64,000 bases of DNA, from positions 1 to 64,000 of the forward strand of contig JADKDZ010000011.1 of NCBI GenBank assembly GCA_016718265.1. Reading direction: 5' to 3'. A program made the translations under genes and the position numbers. This DNA comes from Uliginosibacterium sp. (lineage in GTDB: Bacteria > Pseudomonadota > Gammaproteobacteria > Burkholderiales > Rhodocyclaceae). The notes under the pieces were generated by a model, which searched no databases, had not been told where the DNA came from, and saw only the letters and a list, made by a program, of their open reading frames with translations. Position 1 is the stretch's first letter. The number at the start of each line of letters is the position of its first letter. Below, piece by piece: positions 54,203 to 62,514 of this stretch.

Positions 54203-55318
54203 ATGAACATGAACCTAGTACCGCCCATGGATGCCGCCGGTCTGACGCAAGCGTTCGAGGCCTTTGCGCGGGCGTCCGACGAACTTACTCAGGCCTACAA
54301 CGGCTTGCAAGGGCAAGTGAGCGGCCTGACTGAGCGCCTGAGCTTGCTTCTGGCGGCTTTGCCGGCAGGGGTTGTCGTACTGGATGGGGCAGGGCATGTC
54401 GAGCAGTTGAATGCGGCCGCGATTGGCATGCTAGGGCAGGTTGCCGGGGCTCGTTGGGAAACGATTGCGCAACGCTTCGAGGCGACGGAGACGCCTGGCG
54501 AGTTTGCCGTGCCGAAAATAGAAGGCGATTTGAGAGTATCCGTGTCAGAGACGCCGACCGAAACGGGCGGCGGCCGTATTGTGTTGTTGCACGACGTGAC
54601 GGACGCGTGGCGGATGCGGGTGGAGAAGGCGCGTAATGAGCGGCTGGCGTCAATGGGGGAAATGGTGGCGAGTCTCGCTCATCAGCTCAGGACGCCGCTT
54701 GCTGCCGCACTGCTCTATACCGGTCACCTCGCGAATGCACAGCTGCTGCCCGCAGATCGCACCAAAGTGTCTGAGCGGGCGCTAGAACGTCTGCGGCATC
54801 TTGAGAAGCTGATTCAGGACATGCTGATATTTGCGCGGGGCGAAGCGTTGGGGCGTGAGAATTTTGCGATTTGCGAACTCGTGCGCGAACTTGCGCACAC
54901 GATAGAGCCGGTTGCTCAGCGTCGGGGAGTCGTCTTTGATGCGGATTGCGCCGCTGGAAGCTGCAAGCTCTTTGGCAATCGCAAGGAAATCAGTGGTGCC
55001 TTGACCAATTTGCTGGAAAACGCACTGCAGGCGGTGGGAGACGGCGGACGCGTGCGGTTGACAGCCTTGCAGCGCGATGCGGAAGCGGTGTTCCAGGTCA
55101 AAGACAATGGACGCGGAATTCCTGTGGAGATGCAGGCACGACTGTTCGAGCCCTTTTTCACGACGCGGGCCGACGGGACGGGACTTGGGCTGGCGATAGC
55201 CCGTGGTGTTGCCCGCGCGCATGGCGGCGAGATCGCGCTCCTGTCGGCGCCTGGGGCAGGAACGGAGTTCACTTTTCACATCCCTTTGTTGGGTACGCGG
55301 GCTGAAGAAGCGGCGTGA
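54203..55318 (+). CDS. fleS: Flagellar two-component sensor kinase (FleS/FlrB-like)
   Basis: A 371-residue cytosolic histidine kinase with no membrane segment. A PAS-like N-terminal part (about 20-130) has LLLAALPAGVVVLDGAGHVEQLNAAAIGMLG. The HisKA block is MGEMVASLAHQLRTPLAAALLYTGHL with His160 as phosphoacceptor, and the ATPase part shows the N box NLLENALQAVGDG, DNGRGIP, FEPFFTTRADGTGLGLAIARGVARAHGG. Lack of transmembrane helices, and pairing with the downstream response regulator, fit FleS/FlrB, which phosphorylate FleR/FlrC to turn on class III flagellar genes. Confidence 0.9.
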   Translation: MNMNLVPPMDAAGLTQAFEAFARASDELTQAYNGLQGQVSGLTERLSLLLAALPAGVVVLDGAGHVEQLNAAAIGMLGQVAGARWETIAQRFEATETPGEFAVPKIEGDLRVSVSETPTETGGGRIVLLHDVTDAWRMRVEKARNERLASMGEMVASLAHQLRTPLAAALLYTGHLANAQLLPADRTKVSERALERLRHLEKLIQDMLIFARGEALGRENFAICELVRELAHTIEPVAQRRGVVFDADCAAGSCKLFGNRKEISGALTNLLENALQAVGDGGRVRLTALQRDAEAVFQVKDNGRGIPVEMQARLFEPFFTTRADGTGLGLAIARGVARAHGGEIALLSAPGAGTEFTFHIPLLGTRAEEAA

Positions 55319-55362
55319 GCAGAAACTTCTTACGTAGTGCCGGAAAGGCGGGAATGTAAGCC

Positions 55363-56757
55363 ATGATTGAACTGTTGAGCATCCTCGTAGTAGACGATGA
55401 CGCGAGTCTGCGTGATGCAATCGGGATGATCCTCGAGTCTGCTGGGCATCGTGTCGAGCTTGCCGCCAGCGGTCCCGAAGCACTGAACGCGCTGGAGAAA
55501 GCGCGTTTCAACCTCGTGATGAGCGATCTGCGCATGGACCCGATGGATGGCTTGGAGCTGCTCTCCCAGATTCGAGTGCGTCACGCGCAGTTGCCCGTTT
55601 TACTGATGACCGCTTTCGGCGATGTGGATAAGGCGGTGGCCGCGATGCGGGGCGGCGCCTGCGACTTTTTGATGAAACCGTTTGAGTCAGATGTGCTGCT
55701 CGAAAGTGTTCGGCGCTACGCCCGTGTCGGTCCAACTCAGGAAGACATGGTTGCCGTGGATGGCCGAACCCGTGCGGTTCTTGCAATGGCTGCACGCGTG
55801 GCCGAAACGGATGCGACTTTGTTGCTGACGGGGGAGTCCGGCACCGGTAAGGAGGTGTTCGCGCGCTATGTTCACCAGCACTCTCGGCGCAAGACGGGGC
55901 CGTTTGTGGCAATCAACTGTGCGGCTATCCCTGAGAACCTGCTTGAAGCGACGCTCTTCGGCTACGAGAAGGGCAGTTTTACCGGCGCGCAGAACGCACA
56001 GGCTGGGAAATTCGAGCAAGCACAGGGCGGCACGATCCTGCTTGATGAAATCTCCGAAATGCCGATGGGGCTGCAAGCCAAGCTATTGCGGGTGTTACAG
56101 GAGCGGGAGGTTGAACGCGTTGGAGGTAAAAAGCCGATCTCTCTTGATATACGTGTCTTATCAACGAGTAACCGAGACATGTTGCGTGAGGTTCAGGCAG
56201 GACGCTTCCGTGAGGACCTGTTCTATCGCTTGAATGTCTTTCCGCTGGAGATTCCGAGTTTGCGGGATAGGCCGGCCGACATTTTGCCGCTGGCACAGCA
56301 TTTTATTAGCCGGCACGGCGAACGGATCGGCAAAACGGCAAGAATTTCCGCCGAGGCAGCGGCAATTCTTGCCGCTTGGCGCTGGCCTGGCAACGTGCGA
56401 GAGCTTGAGAACACCGTGCAGCGCGCGCTGATATTGGCTATGGGCGATACGATTTTGGCTGCGGACGTAAAACTTTGCCTGCCAGCCTGGGATGGACACT
56501 CCTCAATGGCTGCAGCGACAGGGCAAAGCGCCGTAATGACTTCTGGTGTGGCGGCAGTACCTGCTGTCGCGCCCGGAGATGTCCTGGAAGCCCAGCCTAC
56601 AAACATGAAAGACCTTGAAAAACAACATATTCTTGATGTATTGAAGGCGGTTGGAGGCTCCCGGAAGAAGGCCGTCGATAAACTGGGGATTTCTGAGCGG
56701 ACGCTTCGCTACAAACTGCAGCAGTACCGAGACGAAGGTTGGGTGGAGGGCGTCTGA
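55363..56757 (+). CDS. fleR: Sigma-54-dependent flagellar response regulator (FleR/FlrC-like)
   Basis: A 464-residue NtrC-family activator. The receiver domain (1-120) has the acidic pocket DDD at 11-13 and phosphoacceptor Asp55 in VMSDLRMDPMDG. The AAA+ domain has Walker A GESGTGKEVFARYVH, the sigma-54-contact loop GSFTGA (usual GAFTGA) after LFGYEKG, Walker B ILLDEISEMP and the R-finger region FREDLFYRLNVFPLEIPSLRDR. A Fis-type HTH (ISERTLRYKLQQYRDEG) ends it. It lies 44 bases after fleS and just before the sigma-54 site of fliE. Confidence 0.94.
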   Translation: MIELLSILVVDDDASLRDAIGMILESAGHRVELAASGPEALNALEKARFNLVMSDLRMDPMDGLELLSQIRVRHAQLPVLLMTAFGDVDKAVAAMRGGACDFLMKPFESDVLLESVRRYARVGPTQEDMVAVDGRTRAVLAMAARVAETDATLLLTGESGTGKEVFARYVHQHSRRKTGPFVAINCAAIPENLLEATLFGYEKGSFTGAQNAQAGKFEQAQGGTILLDEISEMPMGLQAKLLRVLQEREVERVGGKKPISLDIRVLSTSNRDMLREVQAGRFREDLFYRLNVFPLEIPSLRDRPADILPLAQHFISRHGERIGKTARISAEAAAILAAWRWPGNVRELENTVQRALILAMGDTILAADVKLCLPAWDGHSSMAAATGQSAVMTSGVAAVPAVAPGDVLEAQPTNMKDLEKQHILDVLKAVGGSRKKAVDKLGISERTLRYKLQQYRDEGWVEGV

Positions 56758-56804
56758 TAGGATGGACTACACAGAAGTAGCGCGTTGAGGCATGTGCAAC
56801 AATT

Positions 56805-56820
56805 GGGCACAAAAACTGCT
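56805..56820 (+). promoter_or_regulatory. Sigma-54 promoter upstream of fliE
   Basis: GGGCACA-AAAA-CTGCT keeps the GG (56806-56807) and GC (56818-56819) pair exactly 10 bases apart and matches GGCAC and TGC of the consensus. It predicts a start near 56831, leaving about 19 bases to the fliE ATG at 56850. It lies 48 bases after the fleR stop. Confidence 0.65.
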
Positions 56821-56849
56821 TCTATTCGTTGGTACAGATGGAGCCCGGC

Positions 56850-57167
56850 ATGGACACTCGTGGTATCGAACAGATGATTGGTCAGCTGCGCGCAACGGCA
56901 GATGCCGCCGGCAGCAAAAGTACCGCAGCGGCAGCGGCCGGCGGGGCGGACTTTTCGTCGGCACTGGCCACTGCATTGCAACAGGTAAGCCAGGCACAAG
57001 CCTCTGCTCAGCAAATGGCACAAGATTTCTCAGCAGGTAACTCCGAAGTTAACCTCCAAGACGTGATGGTCAATCTTCAAAAAGCCAACCTCTCTTTCCA
57101 GCAAATGGTTCAGGTACGTAACAAGCTCGTGTCCGCATATCAGGACATCATGAACATGCAGGTCTGA
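56850..57167 (+). CDS. fliE: Flagellar hook-basal body protein FliE
   Basis: A 105-residue rod-to-MS-ring adaptor. The ATG at 56850 is chosen because GGAG lies 6 bases before it, the sigma-54 start would fall upstream of it, and FliE proteins begin MDTRGIEQMIGQLRA. An ATG at 56838 would leave almost no leader. The C-terminal signature SEVNLQDVMVNLQKANLSFQQMVQVRNKLVSAYQDIMNMQV is clear. FliE usually heads fliEFG; here it runs alone, away from the fliF operon. Confidence 0.95.
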   Translation: MDTRGIEQMIGQLRATADAAGSKSTAAAAAGGADFSSALATALQQVSQAQASAQQMAQDFSAGNSEVNLQDVMVNLQKANLSFQQMVQVRNKLVSAYQDIMNMQV

Positions 57168-57549
57168 GCTTCACATCCGAGCGCCTTAATCCGTTTTCGT
57201 CTGCGAAGCGACTCGGCCTAGGCTTCATCGGCTGCTGGCGCGACGTGCAGTAAAACGTAGCGGCCCCGTTTCCCGCTGTTTGTTTCACGTTGTTCTCTGC
57301 ACTGATCATCGGCAAGCAGACTCCTTTCCTGGCAGGTTCTGTTGCAACAAGGAAGCCATTTATCCCTCAATGAAAGAGGGGTAAGCTTCACGTGCAGGCA
57401 AAGCGGTAGCCATGCATACAGCCCGATTAAGGATATCTGCGTGAGGCAAGCTCGGCGAGGTATCCCCGATCTATCTCTATCCACAAGTTGTCGTGCCAGA
57501 AGTGCGCCGAGACGCGCATTTCGTTTAAGCGACTTAGCAGGAGATTCAG
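57168..57549 (+). other. 382-base intergenic region between fliE and the nucleosidase gene
   Basis: No gene was found. The region holds several small inverted repeats: CCCTC-AATGAAA-GAGGG at 57364-57380, and TGCAGGC-AAAGCGGTA-GCC-A-TGCA at about 57393-57415. A known riboswitch was not recognised. AGGAG at 57539-57543 is the ribosome site for the TTG start at 57550. Confidence 0.4.
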
Positions 57550-58254
57550 TTGATTGTTGTTCTAGGCGCGATGGATGCAGAAATTACCGAATTTCTGTCT
57601 GTCATGAGAGAGCGGAAAACTTCCATCTGGCAAGGGATTGAGGAGCACCGGGGCTTGATCGATGGTCACAGTGTGCTGATCAGCAAGACCGGCGTCGGCA
57701 AGGCTATGGCGGCGATGCGTACGCAGCATTTCATTGATAAGGTGAGCCCGTCTGCGCTGCTGTTTACCGGTTTAGCAGGCAGTCTGAAGCTCTCCATCCG
57801 GATTGGCGACACCGTTATCGGACGTGATTTGATTCAGCATGATCTGGAAAGCAAGGTGTTGGGTTTGCCGCGTGGTCAGATCCCATATAGCGATATCCGT
57901 TTCTTGTACCCGGACCCTGCTTTGCTGGCGTTAGGGAGCAAGTATCAGGCGCGAGAGGGCTGTGTGCACCTGGGCCGCATTTGCACCGGAGATCAGTTCA
58001 TTACGCACCGCGAGATGAGCAGCCATGCCTATCTGCACAATGAACTGGCCGGTGACGCTGTGGAGATGGAAGGCGCTGCTGTAGCCTTGGTGTGCACGCT
58101 GAACCAGGTTCCATGGCTTGTTGCCAGAACGATCTCTGATATGGCCGACGAGGACGCTGTTTCTAGCTTCGAGGAGGTCCTTCCGCGCGCAAGCCACAAC
58201 AGCCTGGCATTCGTGCAACACATGCTGCGCGGTCTTTCCTGCTTGCCAGCCTGA
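57550..58254 (+). CDS. MTA/SAH nucleosidase-family protein
   Basis: A 234-residue phosphorylase/nucleosidase-fold protein. The start is a TTG at 57550 (coding MIVVLGAMDAEITEFL), with AGGAG 7 bases upstream; no ATG fits the family N-terminus. Residues 45-55 (KTGVGKAMAAM), FTGLAGSLKLSIRIGDTVIG and the substrate region DAVEMEGAAVALVC, then ISDMADEDA with the catalytic Asp, match 5'-methylthioadenosine/S-adenosylhomocysteine nucleosidases (Pfs/MtnN). The Pfs core is MEGAAVAxV and SDxAD, both present. It cleaves adenine from MTA or SAH in the activated methyl cycle. Divergence from E. coli MtnN leaves the exact substrate open. Confidence 0.85.
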   Translation: MIVVLGAMDAEITEFLSVMRERKTSIWQGIEEHRGLIDGHSVLISKTGVGKAMAAMRTQHFIDKVSPSALLFTGLAGSLKLSIRIGDTVIGRDLIQHDLESKVLGLPRGQIPYSDIRFLYPDPALLALGSKYQAREGCVHLGRICTGDQFITHREMSSHAYLHNELAGDAVEMEGAAVALVCTLNQVPWLVARTISDMADEDAVSSFEEVLPRASHNSLAFVQHMLRGLSCLPA

Positions 58255-58266
58255 GCTCTCTGCCTC

Positions 58267-58301
58267 AGCCGAGCCAAGTCGAGCACCTTCTGGGCTCGGC
58301 T
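58267..58301 (+). terminator. Possible terminator after the nucleosidase gene
   Basis: Nine-base-pair stem AGCCGAGCC / GGCTCGGCT with a 17-base loop, followed by TGGCTTTG. The T-run is weak. It lies between the nucleosidase stop and the convergent lipoprotein gene. Confidence 0.4.
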
Positions 58302-58320
58302 TGGCTTTGTGACTGAACGC

Positions 58321-61300
58321 TCACTTGACGGCGATTACGACCGTTCCACGGGCGATAACGCGTTTGACATCCCAGAATTCCACACCGTTGAACTTCTCCT
58401 TGGAAGCCAGCGAGAGGTGCATAACGCGACCACCGTATGTATGAGGTTGTTTGGTAGCCAAGTTGATGAAGTCATAAATTGGCGTTGACTTGTTAATAGT
58501 GCCCGGATCCAGGGTAAGGCTATAAACTCCATTGACGACGGGTATTTCACCTTGTCCCAATATGGCGCCCGGCATCAGCAATACGTAACGCACTGAGGCG
58601 GCAGACGACTTGCCAGTGACGACAAGCTTTTCCGAAAGCTTGAAAGTAGAAATGGTTGGCATTTCAACCGTCAGCCCGGGCGCGCCACTTGGGCGCATCG
58701 AACTTGCTACGTAGAATTCTCCACCTTCCGTCGGTAAACCGGGCATTCCGCCTGTGTGTTCCTTCCCGCTAGAGTCTGTCCACTTTCCTGATACGGCGAA
58801 ACGATACACGCCAGCGTCCACCAGCTTGAATGCGGTGGGGGAGAGCCACGAGCCTTCGTTGCTCGCAACGGCCTCGGCGGTACCCATGCTGGTCCACGTG
58901 TCTCCCTTGAGTTGATCGACCTTCAGGTTCAGCTTGGCTGGTAGCAAGGGGTCAATCTGCATCCCTGGCTTGAAGGTGTATCCCTCCGCGACAACGGTAC
59001 CAGGACGGAAACCTGCGATGAAGAACCGGGCTTTTGCGCCTTTGGAGCCGATAATGTCTTCGGTGCCCGCTGCAACAATCCGATTGTTGTTGCTTCCCTT
59101 TGGCAGGATCGCGCCAGACGCGAGGTAGCCAGCATACTCAGGTGTCTGCCCGTTTTCCTGAACGACAACGCCACCAAAGAATCGATACAGGTCACCTGGT
59201 AGGTCTCCATTGGAAGACGCGCCGACCTGTCCGCCAAAACCGTTCGGTGAGGTTGCCCAGTACGGGGCCATCGTGTCGCCATCAGAGACGATGAACCTGC
59301 CCATGAATCCGGGGCGTGCTGCCGCGCCGTAGTAGTACTGCTTGTGGGTGATGTACTCGGGGAACATGTGCGGCGACAGGCCGTTCGACGTCCGGATATA
59401 CAGGTTAGTGACGCCGAGGCCGGAAAGACGTGTGTCCCAACTGGTCGAGGGACTGGCCAGTCTTTCGTAGGTCAGCACAGGCTCAATCTTGTTCATCGCG
59501 ACAGTTTCGTCATTCGCGATCAAGAGCATGTCACCCGCGTTATAGGGAAAATTGATGTGCTCGAAATGTCTTCCCCCAGCGGTGTCAACATAACCTTCGG
59601 TCTTGGTCTCGCCGCGATCGACGTATTGCTTTGTGCCCGGAATGTAGAGCTTCTTGCCCCGAGCAGCAATGCTGGGATTTGCGACAGGGTATATTACGCC
59701 GGCGTGCCGCATAACACAGACCCATAGCGTTCCGCCCGAGTCTGTATGAGTCGCCACGATTTTTGCGTGGTACTCGCCAGGTGCGGTGAATTCAACCTGT
59801 TTCATACCTTGTGTTGCCCCGTACAGACCATAGGGCGAAGCTTGCCCGGACTCGGTAAACGTTTGCTTAGACGCAGGGTTGCTGTTTGGGTACACCGTTG
59901 TGGTGATGCTTATGTCTGCCGGAACCGCCGGGAAGAACGCGATTTCTCTGCCGTACTTGTACCCGACCGGATAGGCCATACCTTGGAACGTTGCCGTTGC
60001 CATGGTCATCCGGCGAGCGATCCACACGTGGTAGGTGCCGCCGCCTTCGTACCGCCGTCCAGTGATGTCCTTGATCCACCCCTTGACGACAAGGGTGTAC
60101 TTGCCTTGCTTGCTTGGCTTCCAAGCTGTGTAGGCTGCATTTCCTGTCGTTGGACCATGGTTCGACGAAGTAGACTTGCCAGTGATTTTTGCAGTCGGGA
60201 GTTGCGTCGTGACGCCGTCTGGTCCGGTAATTGAGCCCGAAAGCTCCCCGCTGCTCCAGTTCCACCTGATATTGCCGCGGGGGTCGACAGCATCGACCGG
60301 AAAGGTGGGCTCAATCCGGTATGTTCCACCCGGAGACAGCACAAGCTCATCATGAATCAGATTCTTCTGCGACAGGGCGAAACGATGGCTGTCTTCATCG
60401 GCAACGGCTCCACTGTAGCCATTTGACCCATAGTCATGAAGAATCGTCCAAGGAATGCGTGCCTGGATGGTTGTCGCGTCGATAGTCTGATTCGCGAAGT
60501 TCTTTCCGCTGGCAGGAATGATATTCGAGTAGATGTACGAGCCAACGCTAGGCGAGAACGGGCGGTTCCCGAGCGTGCTCCGTTCAAGGTTGTAAATCCC
60601 CGACCAACGGCCTGTGGCGCTGTCCTGCTTGGCCCATTTCGCCTTGAAGCCGAAGTCGACACGGATCCGGTAGAGCCCCGGGGGCAGGTCTGCCGGGAGC
60701 TTGGGCTGAGCCGTGAATGTAAGGTTGGCTGCACTCCCAGTTAACGCTCCATTCGGAAGTGGCAGCTCAATCAGTTCGTCGACTGGTGTCCGGAACGGGT
60801 AGCCAAACCGATTGGTAATCACCCCGATTGATCCCCCTTCAATCGCCAATCCGGTGGGAGTCAGCAAGGTGGAGAATCCCTGATCCGCCGCATGCCTCGC
60901 CCAGCCGGTGGAATCAAACGCTCGTTCAGCGGTGACGAGCATGACCATCTTGTCGACGTATCCAGCTGGTGAGTTCGCTGCTTTAAGATAGCCAGCACTT
61001 AGGCTGATGCTCCCGGTTACGTTAAGTGTCTGCCCGGGAACCAGCGTGCTTTGAGCGACCGCTATGCTTGCATTCCAGGAGCCAAATCCGCCGGTGCTCG
61101 TAACAGGGCCGTCTGGTCCGCCGCTTGAGGATGATGAGCTTGACGAGCTGGAACTGCTCGACGATGAACTGCTCGACGAGCTGCTTGATGAGCCGGTGCC
61201 GCTTGAAGAGCTTGAGCTAGTGGAGGAGCTTCCTGGAAGCGTAAGCAAACTCAGGCCGCGTGACTGCGGCGAAACGTTACCTGCAGCGTCGCGTGCTGCC

Positions 61301-61938
61301 ACCGCAAACAGATAAGTTGTTCCTGGCTGAAGGTCTGTGGCGACATAGCTTCTTACGTCCCCCCCTACAGTCGCTACCAATACGCCATTTCGGTAGATAT
61401 CGTACGAGCTGACACCTGTGTTGTCGGTAGATGCCTGCCATGAGAACGCTGCAGTGTTGGCGGTCGTCGAGCCTCCGGCGCTCAGAGACGGAGTGCTCGG
61501 GGCTGTTTTATCTTGCGCGGCCGTGGATGTCTGAGTTTTAACGACAGTCTCTATGCTCGGCGCAGAGATATTGCCCTTCGCATCAACCGCGATTACGGTG
61601 TAGTGATAGGTCGTGTCTGGTACACAGCTACCGTCAAGGTAGCTCAACCGGTCTTTACCCGTGACGCCTACTTGGGAGCCGTCACGAAGAATTCTGTACT
61701 CGGACACGGCAACGTCGTCAGTGGCGGCTGTCCAACTGAGCGCGACGCTGGTGGACGTCGATCCGCCGATCTTTACGCTGCTCGGCGCAGTAGGCGGGGT
61801 TGTGTCGATAACAACCTCGTTTTGACCTTCCGGAGCAGTGTTTCCTTGTGGTGCCTCAGAACTTCCGCCGCCGCCGCATGCTGCGACGAGACAGCAGAAT
61901 ATGGATAGCGATATCAGACCCTGAAGACGCGAAGACAT
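58321..61938 (-). CDS. Large lipoprotein with two FN3 domains, poly-Ser linker and unassigned beta-rich region
   Basis: A 1205-residue predicted surface lipoprotein. The ATG at 61938 gives a lipobox in FCCLVAACGGGG. Two fibronectin type III repeats (about 40-140 and 145-240) share TAP-S, ALSW/FSW, SEY/SSYDIYRNG and TTYxFxVxAxDAxGN patterns. A Ser/Gly/Thr linker follows (about 250-280). The remaining ~920 residues are beta-rich, with many Tyr, Gly and Thr; recurring pieces look like immunoglobulin-type domains (GKYTLVVKGWIKD, GVYRFAVSGKWTDSSGKEHTGG). No catalytic motif was recognised. Poly-Ser linkers of this type are known from extracellular polysaccharide-active proteins of some gammaproteobacteria. 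Binding or degradation of a surface polymer is possible but unproven. Confidence 0.75.
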   Translation of the reverse strand: MSSRLQGLISLSIFCCLVAACGGGGSSEAPQGNTAPEGQNEVVIDTTPPTAPSSVKIGGSTSTSVALSWTAATDDVAVSEYRILRDGSQVGVTGKDRLSYLDGSCVPDTTYHYTVIAVDAKGNISAPSIETVVKTQTSTAAQDKTAPSTPSLSAGGSTTANTAAFSWQASTDNTGVSSYDIYRNGVLVATVGGDVRSYVATDLQPGTTYLFAVAARDAAGNVSPQSRGLSLLTLPGSSSTSSSSSSGTGSSSSSSSSSSSSSSSSSSSSSSSGGPDGPVTSTGGFGSWNASIAVAQSTLVPGQTLNVTGSISLSAGYLKAANSPAGYVDKMVMLVTAERAFDSTGWARHAADQGFSTLLTPTGLAIEGGSIGVITNRFGYPFRTPVDELIELPLPNGALTGSAANLTFTAQPKLPADLPPGLYRIRVDFGFKAKWAKQDSATGRWSGIYNLERSTLGNRPFSPSVGSYIYSNIIPASGKNFANQTIDATTIQARIPWTILHDYGSNGYSGAVADEDSHRFALSQKNLIHDELVLSPGGTYRIEPTFPVDAVDPRGNIRWNWSSGELSGSITGPDGVTTQLPTAKITGKSTSSNHGPTTGNAAYTAWKPSKQGKYTLVVKGWIKDITGRRYEGGGTYHVWIARRMTMATATFQGMAYPVGYKYGREIAFFPAVPADISITTTVYPNSNPASKQTFTESGQASPYGLYGATQGMKQVEFTAPGEYHAKIVATHTDSGGTLWVCVMRHAGVIYPVANPSIAARGKKLYIPGTKQYVDRGETKTEGYVDTAGGRHFEHINFPYNAGDMLLIANDETVAMNKIEPVLTYERLASPSTSWDTRLSGLGVTNLYIRTSNGLSPHMFPEYITHKQYYYGAAARPGFMGRFIVSDGDTMAPYWATSPNGFGGQVGASSNGDLPGDLYRFFGGVVVQENGQTPEYAGYLASGAILPKGSNNNRIVAAGTEDIIGSKGAKARFFIAGFRPGTVVAEGYTFKPGMQIDPLLPAKLNLKVDQLKGDTWTSMGTAEAVASNEGSWLSPTAFKLVDAGVYRFAVSGKWTDSSGKEHTGGMPGLPTEGGEFYVASSMRPSGAPGLTVEMPTISTFKLSEKLVVTGKSSAASVRYVLLMPGAILGQGEIPVVNGVYSLTLDPGTINKSTPIYDFINLATKQPHTYGGRVMHLSLASKEKFNGVEFWDVKRVIARGTVVIAVK

Positions 61939-62514
61939 GGCGTTGCCCCTTAACTCAGTACACAGAAAGTGAGAAAAATCGTGCAATCGAGGAATCTCCT
62001 GTTCAATTTGACAGGTGAATTACCGAAAAGCCATGCCGACTGTCGGGGCTTTTGTTTTGGAAGTTGATATAACTATTAAGGGATAACAATTAACGTCAGT
62101 TGTCTGAGGTGCTCGGGTCGTAGGGACGCCGAATGTAAACAATCTGCGTGGATCTCGCCCGTGGCTCGCCGGGCGCGGCATTCGGCGAAGGGCAGGCTGT
62201 GATGGCCCAAGCAATTTCGGTGTTGCGGCGCTATCGCATGTGACGATATTTGTCAGCCTCATGCGCTAAACGCGTTGGCGATGACATTTTTTGACATCTG
62301 AATTTGCTGCACCACTCTTGAGGATAGTCAAATTCTCGGCGGACCCTCCGTCGGTCAATGAGAGATCAGAATTATTTTTCTATTTCTTTCGTATTGTTTT
62401 TCCGTCTGTCACAAACCTCGCTGTAGCCGCCCTGAGCGGGCGTAGCAATTGTTGCTTCGAGTCAGGCGAGGAATGCGTCTATGATCCCGGCTTCATGAGC
62501 TCCGTTTGCATGCA
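61939..62514. promoter_or_regulatory. Divergent intergenic region, lipoprotein / amidohydrolase
   Basis: This 576-base gap contains no gene I can support. It should hold both promoters. A hairpin AAAAGCC-atg-CCGA-CTG-TCGG-GGCTTTT at 62027-62054 resembles a terminator on the plus strand, and CCTGT / ACAGG flanks 62000-62016. An AT-rich block near 62366-62402 could hold a promoter for the right-hand gene. Confidence 0.4.

Noticed and set aside
57340..57440. Possible cyclic-di-GMP (GEMM) or SAH riboswitch before the nucleosidase
   Set aside because: GGCAAAGC and a GAAAG-containing hairpin recall GEMM, but the joining lengths and conserved core do not fit; the SAH aptamer consensus is absent too.
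62082..62092. GGATAACAATT, identical to part of the lac operator
   Set aside because: Single half-site-like match in an AT-rich patch, with no LacI-family gene nearby and no symmetry.
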